Assembly: GCA_003229235.1 (NCBI GenBank)
Contig: QIIH01000247.1
Span: forward strand, 1 to 7,905
Direction: 5' to 3'
From: Flavobacteriales bacterium
GTDB taxonomy: Bacteria; Bacteroidota; Bacteroidia; Flavobacteriales; Flavobacteriaceae
DNA length: 7,905 nucleotides
This document shows, piece after piece, positions 1 to 5,206 of this stretch. Under the pieces are notes generated by a model, which made no database searches, was not told the origin of the DNA, and saw only the letters and a list, made by a program, of their open reading frames with translations. A program made the position numbers and the translations under genes. How positions within the stretch are numbered: position 1 is the stretch's first letter; each line of letters opens with the position of its first letter.

Positions 1-2139
1 ACCTCAGATTTAGAAGGTTATTTTGAACTCGAAGTGAATAATCCCAGCGAGTTAATCTTAATCAGGTATTTGGGTTATAAAACAATTACAAGACACAATT
101 CGTCTTTCAAAAAAGGTAGTTGCGAATCCATTTATTTGGTTTCCAATCAGTTACAACTATCGCAGATTGTGTTGCAGGGTTTTTTAGTAAAAGGAATCGA
201 TAAAAAAGATGACGGTGCCATACGGATTAATTTTAATGAATTTTCTATTTTACCAGGGGTCATCGACGCAGATGTTTTACAGGTAGTGCAAGCATTGCCA
301 GGGATATCTAGCATTAACGAAACAGTTTCTAATATAAGCATAAGAGGAGGGACGCACGATCAAAGCCTAATACTTTGGGATGAAATTAAAATGTATCAAT
401 CAGGACATTTCTTCGGACTGATCTCTGTTTTTAATCCTCAGATGAGTCAAGGTGTTTCGGTTATAAAAAACGGCAGTAGTAGCCATTATACAGACGGAGT
501 TTCTGGGACTATTGCAATGACTTCGTCTCGACAACTTACCACCCAATTTAAGGCTAATCTTGGTCTAAATTTGGTGAATGCCGATGCTTTTTTAGACATT
601 CCATTAGGGATAAAATCGTCGCTGCAAGTAGCGGGTAGAAAATCGATAAGCGATTTTTTTATAACACCTACCTACGACCAGTATTTTGATCGAATTTCTC
701 AAGATACCGAGTTGGCTAATAATTCTAGTAATGCAATAAACTCCGAACAAGAATTTGATTTTTATGATATGTCCCTGCGGTGGTTGTATCAAATAAGTGA
801 CAAAGACCTTTTACGGCTCAATTTTTTAGTAATAAATAATGAGTTACTTTTTACAGAATCTGATGTTGTTGCACAAGAGTTAGAATCACGCCAAAGCTCC
901 CTGAAGCAAAACAGTATCGCGGCAGGATTGTTTTATAGTCATCGATGGAATCAAGAGTGGCAGTCTAGCTTGCAAGGCTATAATACAGATTATAAATTAG
1001 AGGCGATTAACGCCAATGTCTTACAATCACAACGATTTTTGCAAGAAAATTCGGTGTCAGAAACTGGGATTAAAGCACAAACCAGTTATCAGGCTTCAAC
1101 ACGGGTTACGGCCAATATAGGCTACCAATTTTTAGAAACAAAAATTAGGAACCTCGACGATGTAGATAACCCAATCTTTAGGTCTCTCATTGGAGAAGTA
1201 GTGCGCTCGCATGGAGGTTTCTTAGCTGGAATTTATAAAAATACTGAAACTAAAACTCGAGCCGAATTAGGCGGGCGATACAATTATATTTCTAAGTTTA
1301 ATCGACATATAATAGAGCCAAGACTTAGTTTTAGCCAAGGTTTTGCTCAGTTTTTTAGTTTAGAAGTGTTAGGAGAATTTAAACACCAAACCACCTCGCA
1401 AATTATTAATTTTCAAAACGACTTTTTGGGGGTAGAAAAAAGAAGGTGGCAACTAAGCAACGAAACTACTATTCCAATTATCGAAAGCAAGCAAGGATCG
1501 GTAGGAGTTAGTTATAACCAAAACTCGTGGCTCATAAATATAGAGGGCTATTTTAAACAAGTAGATGGAATTACCACTCAAAGTCAGGGATTTCAAAATC
1601 AATTTGAGTTTGCCAAAGAGGTAGGCTCCTATAGCGCTACAGGTATTGAGTTTTTGCTAAGGAAAAATTTATGGAGACTAAATTTTTGGAGTAGTTACAG
1701 CTATTTAGATAGTACGTATAATTTTGAGACACTATCTACTACAGAGTTCGCTAATAATAATAGACTTACACATACAGCTTCGTTCGGTACCACCTACAAT
1801 CATAAGGCTCTAAAAGTTTCACTAGGACTCAACTATCAAAGTGGTCGTCCAACGACGCTTACAGATGAGCAAAATCCGTTAACCGATGGCGTAATTAACT
1901 ATGCAACCCCAAATGCTGCAGAGCTCGATTACTATATGCGATTAGATGCTTCTGTTGTTTATTCAATTCAATTAGGAAAATCAAAACTTCAGATGGCCGC
2001 TTCTGTCTGGAATATATTGGATAAAGAGAATATTATAAACAGCTATTATACGCCCAATCCAGATCTGTCTGGAGTTACATTAAATAACCAACGCTCACTT
2101 GGAATCACTCCTAATGTGGCAATACGTTACTTTTTTTAA
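1..2139 (+). CDS. TonB-dependent outer-membrane receptor, 5'-partial
   Basis: The frame is open from the first base, so the gene starts upstream and the GTG at 34 is not its start; 712 residues are visible. The first ~35 residues (EGYFEL, then LILIRYLGYKT) look like the end of a carboxypeptidase-regulatory-like beta-sandwich, the usual N-terminal module of Bacteroidota receptors. A plug domain follows at about residues 80-175, with VLQVVQALPGISS, ISIRGGTHDQSLILWDEI and an NPQMSQGVSVIKNG stretch. The rest is a long beta-barrel ending in IRYFF, the aromatic C-terminus typical of outer-membrane barrels. By family, it imports a ligand (siderophore, cofactor or oligomer) across the outer membrane using TonB-ExbBD energy. 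The substrate cannot be told, and no SusD-like partner follows. The stop codon lies only 7 bases before an 18-bp copy of the mnmE end. It may be the original convergent neighbour of mnmE, or cargo of a further island to the left. Confidence 0.93.
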   Translation, partial: TSDLEGYFELEVNNPSELILIRYLGYKTITRHNSSFKKGSCESIYLVSNQLQLSQIVLQGFLVKGIDKKDDGAIRINFNEFSILPGVIDADVLQVVQALPGISSINETVSNISIRGGTHDQSLILWDEIKMYQSGHFFGLISVFNPQMSQGVSVIKNGSSSHYTDGVSGTIAMTSSRQLTTQFKANLGLNLVNADAFLDIPLGIKSSLQVAGRKSISDFFITPTYDQYFDRISQDTELANNSSNAINSEQEFDFYDMSLRWLYQISDKDLLRLNFLVINNELLFTESDVVAQELESRQSSLKQNSIAAGLFYSHRWNQEWQSSLQGYNTDYKLEAINANVLQSQRFLQENSVSETGIKAQTSYQASTRVTANIGYQFLETKIRNLDDVDNPIFRSLIGEVVRSHGGFLAGIYKNTETKTRAELGGRYNYISKFNRHIIEPRLSFSQGFAQFFSLEVLGEFKHQTTSQIINFQNDFLGVEKRRWQLSNETTIPIIESKQGSVGVSYNQNSWLINIEGYFKQVDGITTQSQGFQNQFEFAKEVGSYSATGIEFLLRKNLWRLNFWSSYSYLDSTYNFETLSTTEFANNNRLTHTASFGTTYNHKALKVSLGLNYQSGRPTTLTDEQNPLTDGVINYATPNAAELDYYMRLDASVVYSIQLGKSKLQMAASVWNILDKENIINSYYTPNPDLSGVTLNNQRSLGITPNVAIRYFF

Positions 2140-2146
2140 GACAAAA

Positions 2147-2164
2147 TTACTTCCCTATACAAAA
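2147..2164 (-). repeat. Distal direct repeat of the mnmE 3' end (att-like site)
   Basis: On the minus strand these 18 bases read TTT TGT ATA GGG AAG TAA, that is F-C-I-G-K-stop. This is the conserved C-terminus of MnmE, but it is detached from any mnmE gene. They match 7868-7885 at 17 of 18 positions; the only change is AAG versus AAA for Lys. Identity stops at the Phe codon, because the bases further along (2165 onward) no longer encode the Ala-Asn seen in the real gene. The sharp edges suggest a recombinase core site, not a decayed mnmE copy. Confidence 0.75.
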
Positions 2165-2252
2165 TATAAGTTTCCTTATTTATAAGAGGTTCGGTAAGGT
2201 ACAAATGAGATGTAAATATCGTTTAAGGGGGGTAATCAACGAATATTATACT

Positions 2253-2906
2253 TTACTCTAAAGTAAATCTATAGCTCGATCCTCCAAAAGCAATAACAAC
2301 TTGTATTGGCTTACTTGCGTTTACAATTTCATTATAGATTTTAGTTTGTGTCCAATCATAATAACCATATTTAATTTGGTTTTTAACACCCATCGACCCA
2401 GTAGTCACTTCCTTATATCCAGTTATGGTTATAGAACCATTTGAAAAGGAGTATTCTCCCAATGATGCCCGAACTTTTTTACCATCTGATGTTTTGATTG
2501 AAATAGCACCATTTTTGACTCCTATCATACTGGCTTTATTATCTTCATACTCATAAATGTCAAACCTTATAGTGCCATTAAAGTTTTTAACACTCTTTAA
2601 TGCTTTTTTAGAATATTTGAGCAACCTATTAATTTCTTTCTCAGAATATCCTTTCTCTTCGTACGTCTTAGTCAAGTGTTCTTTATACTCTTCCAATGTG
2701 TAATCTGGCATTAATTCTAGGATTGAATTTACGCGTAAAGGAGAATCATTAGTGGCTGAATTTGAAAATTTTCCTATTGATATATTTCTTTGAACTTCTC
2801 CAATCTTGTCTCCAAACTCATCGACTAGGTCAGTTGTTTCAAATAGTGATTGAGCAAAACTTGTGTTTACTAATAGTAGTAGTAAAAGTGTAATTAGGTT
2901 TTTCAT
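2253..2906 (-). CDS. Secreted hypothetical protein
   Basis: A protein of 217 residues, function not recognised. The N-terminus MKNLITLLLLLLVNTSFAQS is a clear Sec signal peptide, with cleavage expected near SFA-Q and no lipobox cysteine, so the mature protein should be periplasmic or secreted. The mature start carries the pattern DEFGDKIGEV...SIGKFSNSAT, which I associate with a widespread group of short Bacteroidota secreted proteins of unknown role. The middle (about residues 68-110) is charged and probably helical. The C-terminal half is rich in alternating polar and hydrophobic residues (GSITITGYKEV, PIQVVIAFGGSSYRFTLE), suggesting beta-structure. It begins 15 bases after the stop of the upstream minus-strand gene at 2922-3269, so the two are probably co-transcribed. 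The start at 2906 is preferred because the signal peptide begins there. Confidence 0.8.
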   Translation of the reverse strand: MKNLITLLLLLLVNTSFAQSLFETTDLVDEFGDKIGEVQRNISIGKFSNSATNDSPLRVNSILELMPDYTLEEYKEHLTKTYEEKGYSEKEINRLLKYSKKALKSVKNFNGTIRFDIYEYEDNKASMIGVKNGAISIKTSDGKKVRASLGEYSFSNGSITITGYKEVTTGSMGVKNQIKYGYYDWTQTKIYNEIVNASKPIQVVIAFGGSSYRFTLE

Positions 2907-2921
2907 TTTTGAATTGTTGCT

Positions 2922-3269
2922 TTAAAGAGCTGTTAGTGTAAGAATAAGTGAAGCAGCTACTCCAATAAGTGTTACAATCCCTAAAAAAGTGACCCATCCT
3001 TTTATAGACTGCTGGTCTTGAATTATTGTACTGTTTTGTCTAACAAGCGTTCGTAATGCATCAGCCTCAGTTAAATCGTGCCACTTAGTGCCAATCAATT
3101 CCTTGGTTCTTAATTTTCCTGTCTTATTAACTTCAATAGTCTCCAAGATTGATAGGTCACCATCTTTTTTAAATTTTTTGCGTGCTACATCTGCTTGGTA
3201 AGGCAGAATATAGCCCTTTTTTACCGCTTGCTTTAATTGTTTGTAAAAGTCATCTTGTGTTACTTCCAT
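2922..3269 (-). CDS. Small tail-anchored-type membrane protein, hypothetical
   Basis: A protein of 115 residues, family not recognised. The first ~88 residues are soluble and strongly charged (AVKKGYILPYQADVARKKF, then LRTKELIGTKWHDLTEADAL), likely helical and cytoplasmic, without cysteines or an obvious catalytic motif. One hydrophobic segment at about residues 91-113 (WVTFLGIVTLIGVAASLIL) ends almost at the C-terminus, giving a single-pass tail-anchor topology. Q-K-Q-rich sequence just before it may be amphipathic. It is the first gene of a probable two-gene operon with the secreted protein downstream (15-base gap). One reading is a membrane-bound sensor or effector paired with an exported protein, but this rests only on topology and proximity. 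Confidence 0.75.
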   Translation of the reverse strand: MEVTQDDFYKQLKQAVKKGYILPYQADVARKKFKKDGDLSILETIEVNKTGKLRTKELIGTKWHDLTEADALRTLVRQNSTIIQDQQSIKGWVTFLGIVTLIGVAASLILTLTAL

Positions 3270-3373
3270 GATTAATTAGTTTACAGTTAAATTCATAGAG
3301 GAATAAACTCAATTGAATTATAATTATGCTTGTAATATTTAGGGGAGAGTTGCACTTTACAAAAAGTACAAAC

Positions 3374-3381
3374 CAAATATA
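3374..3381 (-). promoter_or_regulatory. Possible Bacteroidota -7 promoter element
   Basis: On the minus strand this reads TATATTTG, matching the TAnnTTTG -7 consensus of Bacteroidota primary sigma promoters. It lies about 105 bases upstream of the 3269 start and could drive the two-gene unit 3269-2253. No convincing TTG/TTTG -33 element is found at the right distance; that stretch is an A/T run. The call is therefore weak. Confidence 0.25.
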
Positions 3382-3410
3382 ATAATAAAAAAAAAGATTT
3401 GTTTTATGGT

Positions 3411-3995
3411 TTACCTCATCATTGCCCTCTCAATCTCACTATAAGGAATCCTTTCTGCTTGCTGTATTTTAGTCATTAGCTTTAAATAACGATTAGTGGG
3501 CTTCCCTGCATAGGTCTTTTTAAAATGTTTTTTATACAATTGCTCATAAAGTCTGTCTAGTTCAAAATAAGCCCCATAGAGCCTTGTTAGGCCTCTGTAA
3601 TGCTTGTTTTCTGTTTGGCTCTCATACATTGCGTATCTAGTATTATCACGGTGCGAAAAGTAACCGCCAATTAAATACAGTTTTCTGCATCGCTTCTCTG
3701 TGAACGGACATTTAAAATAGTAGATGTTGCCTTTGCCTAGATTAGAGGGTACAGTAACTAAATTTATTCTATAGTTTCTTGCTTCATCGTTATGGTTGTA
3801 ATCTAATTCAATATAGGGTTGTGAGTACATTAAAACTCGAATGGAGAGACTTGATGTTTCGACTCCGTTTCTGCTCCAACTAATTTTACCACCTCTGAAT
3901 TGATTAGGTTTTAAATATTGCCATTCTTTAAGTTTGGTAATACTTATTTGCAGGCAGTCATCGTATAGTAGGGGAAAGGTGTATGGTTTTGGTAT
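3411..3995 (-). CDS. Conserved Cys-containing Bacteroidota protein, start codon missing
   Basis: The ATG at 3830 would give 139 residues, but the same frame stays open back to a TAA at 4020-4022 and the added sequence looks like genuine protein: PYTFPLLYDDCLQISI, LKEWQYLKPNQ, then KISWSRNGVE. From memory, this N-terminal part belongs to a flavobacterial family of about 200 residues that continues as PYIELDYN, INLVTVPSNLGKG, YYFKCPFTEKRCRKLYLIGG, YAMYESQTE and KHFKKTYAGKPT. All of these are present here. Upstream of 3830 there is no ATG, GTG or TTG in frame. The ATA at 3993-3995 lies where a start would be expected (I-P-K-P-Y-T-F), suggesting a lost start codon. I place the 5' end there by inference, giving 194 residues. 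Function is unknown; the CPFTEKRC cysteines could bind metal or nucleic acid. If only the 3830 start is used, the product lacks a conserved third. Confidence 0.6.
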   Translation of the reverse strand: MPKPYTFPLLYDDCLQISITKLKEWQYLKPNQFRGGKISWSRNGVETSSLSIRVLMYSQPYIELDYNHNDEARNYRINLVTVPSNLGKGNIYYFKCPFTEKRCRKLYLIGGYFSHRDNTRYAMYESQTENKHYRGLTRLYGAYFELDRLYEQLYKKHFKKTYAGKPTNRYLKLMTKIQQAERIPYSEIERAMMR

Positions 3996-4011
3996 AGTAG
4001 TTTGATATAAC

Positions 4012-4140
4012 CTAAATTCTTAGAGAATAATTTTCATCCATTTCTATAAAATCAATTTTAGATTCTGTCCTATTTGGATCAGGATTACAAGTGATTGGTA
4101 AGAATAATATCAAAATTAGAAGTGCTGTTATCTTTTTCAT
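4012..4140 (-). CDS. Very small lipoprotein, 42 residues
   Basis: ATG at 4140 opens a 42-residue frame starting MKKITALLILILFLPITC, followed by an acidic tail (NPDPNRTESKIDFIEMDENY). The N-terminus has the lysines, hydrophobic core and cysteine of a lipoprotein signal, although threonine before the cysteine is not ideal. It ends just upstream of the missing-start gene on the same strand. It could be a true micro-lipoprotein or the 5' remnant of a longer one; the signal-like composition argues against chance. Confidence 0.5.
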   Translation of the reverse strand: MKKITALLILILFLPITCNPDPNRTESKIDFIEMDENYSLRI

Positions 4141-4193
4141 GTTGTATTTATTTGATTACTCATTTACACTATAATTAAACGGTAAATAGGTAA

Positions 4194-4367
4194 TCATTTA
4201 TTTATAAGCTCGGTAAATTTGTTTTCAATCATTTTGGCTATTGTTGAATGCTCGTTTGCAGTCTTTTCTGTAACATAAGTTTTAAATTTATTTAACTGTT
4301 CGTATCGTCTTTGTTTGGTTATTGTAAGCCAGAAATAAGAGTTCGCCCATTGATGCTGCCTTCTTGT
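4194..4367 (-). pseudogene. 3' fragment of an unidentified gene
   Basis: A frame different from the TonB-like gene is open here for 57 codons and ends in TGA at 4194-4196. Its product has natural-looking composition: QHQWANSYFWLTITKQRRY, then QLNKFKTYVTEKTANEH, then TIAKMIENKFTELINK. It has no start codon and begins exactly where the TonB homology stops (about 4363). It looks like the tail of another gene joined out of frame to the broken TonB gene. The family is not recognised; the C-terminal part is predicted helical. It may be translated at low level or not at all. Confidence 0.4.
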
Positions 4368-4848
4368 CTATTTTAAATTCTACACTAATACGCTGCCTGT
4401 CTTCCAGACCCAGTTCTGCGGCGAGCTCTGTATCAAAGTTTTTTTGGACAAACTTCATTACTTGGTCAGAAAGACATTTCCTTTTCTGTAGCTTGCCTTT
4501 TATGTTTTCGCAACTAGGATAAATAGGAACATCTTCTATTACCGAAAATGGAATATTTACCACTCCTTCTTCGTCAACTTCTTCTATTTCCAAATCGTCT
4601 GCTACAATTTCGATTACCTGCTGCACCATAGGAGGTGGCGGAGGCGGCATGTCTGTAATCTCGGTAATAGGAATTTCGTTTTCAAGTTCTGATTGAAGAT
4701 CAATCGAACTAAAATCAAGGTCTTGTTTTTCTGTAGATTGCCATTCCATGGCTCTCCAAGATATAAATAGCATTAGTGCTAATCCGGCTAAGAAAAAGAT
4801 GTTACTCCAGTTGTTTATGTTTGCTTTTGGGTTTTTCTTGACTTCCGT
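4288..4848 (-). pseudogene. TonB-like energy transducer, broken at both ends
   Basis: The translation follows the flavobacterial TonB layout. It has a short cytoplasmic EVKKNPKAN, a membrane helix (NIFFLAGLALMLFISWRAMEW), an acidic periplasmic linker with PPPPPP, and the start of the C-terminal domain with DVPIYPSCENIKG, KRKCLSDQVMKFVQKNF and RQRISVEFKIDK. Two defects are visible. First, the expected start before EVKKNPKAN is ACG (4846-4848), and no ATG, GTG or TTG occurs upstream before the TAG at 4867; the next ATG (4773) falls inside the membrane helix. Second, after FKIDK the family normally continues for roughly 50 more residues, but here an unrelated stretch (KAASMGELLF...) leads to a stop at 4288. 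The missing part forms the receptor-contacting fold, so this copy should not energise receptors such as the one at 1-2139. Confidence 0.75.
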
Positions 4849-5071
4849 AATTATCGATTTAGCTACCTAAAGTTAGGCAAGTTTAAATCTAAATAATATG
4901 ACGGTTGTCAGTAGGCTTGTATTTGCATTTTATTGCTCAAAGTATTAACAGTAAATAGTTTAAATGTATAGTTTAGGAAAAAATCATGTCAATTTTTATG
5001 ACTTTATATTACAAATTATTTGTACTTTTCATAATAAGATTTGTTAAGTTATCACAATAAAATCTATCAAA

Positions 5072-5206
5072 ATGATTTCTAAAGCTTCATTGTTCTATAC
5101 GCTTAAAAGTATATCGAAATTTATTCGCTTTGCTCTTTTTACATGCTTAGTTTGTTCATTTTTGAGCTGTGACGAACCCATTACAATTTCGGGCACAGAT
5201 GTATAA
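5072..5206 (+). CDS. Small lipoprotein, 44 residues, overlapping the next gene
   Basis: ATG at 5072 opens a 44-codon frame with a basic N-region (KSISKFIRF), a hydrophobic core (ALFTCLVCSFLS), a lipobox ending FLSC and an acidic tail (DEPITISGTDV). It is a complete lipoprotein signal with almost no mature protein. Its TAA at 5204-5206 overlaps the ATG of the large lipoprotein at 5199, an arrangement suited to translational coupling. It is either a true leader or micro-lipoprotein, or the 5' stub of a gene cut off when the downstream gene arrived. The upstream 4867-5071 region shows no clear gene or canonical promoter. Confidence 0.5.
   Translation: MISKASLFYTLKSISKFIRFALFTCLVCSFLSCDEPITISGTDV

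Noticed and set aside
2140..2230. Minus-strand frame running through the left repeat (reads LTEPLINKETYILYREV before a stop)
   Set aside because: It has no start codon, is only about 28 codons long, and reads the repeat in a different frame from F-C-I-G-K. The repeat is better explained as a recombination site.
2249..2265. Seven-base inverted repeat TACTTTA-ctc-TAAAGTA as a terminator
   Set aside because: The stem is all but A/T, overlaps the stop codon of the secreted-protein gene and has no adjoining T-run, so it is too weak to call a terminator.
3387..3395. Nine-T run (minus strand) after the gene ending at 3411, as an intrinsic terminator
   Set aside because: No stable hairpin precedes it; only a GGT-aa-ACC match was found. 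A/T runs are common in this DNA.
3961..3980. Possible third copy of the mnmE-end repeat (GTATAGTAGGGGAAAG)
   Set aside because: It needs a three-base insertion and mismatches, and lies inside a conserved coding stretch.
4288..4367. Simple frameshift as explanation for the altered TonB C-terminus
   Set aside because: No frame downstream of FKIDK gives the expected TonB C-terminal sequence, so the end was replaced and not merely shifted.
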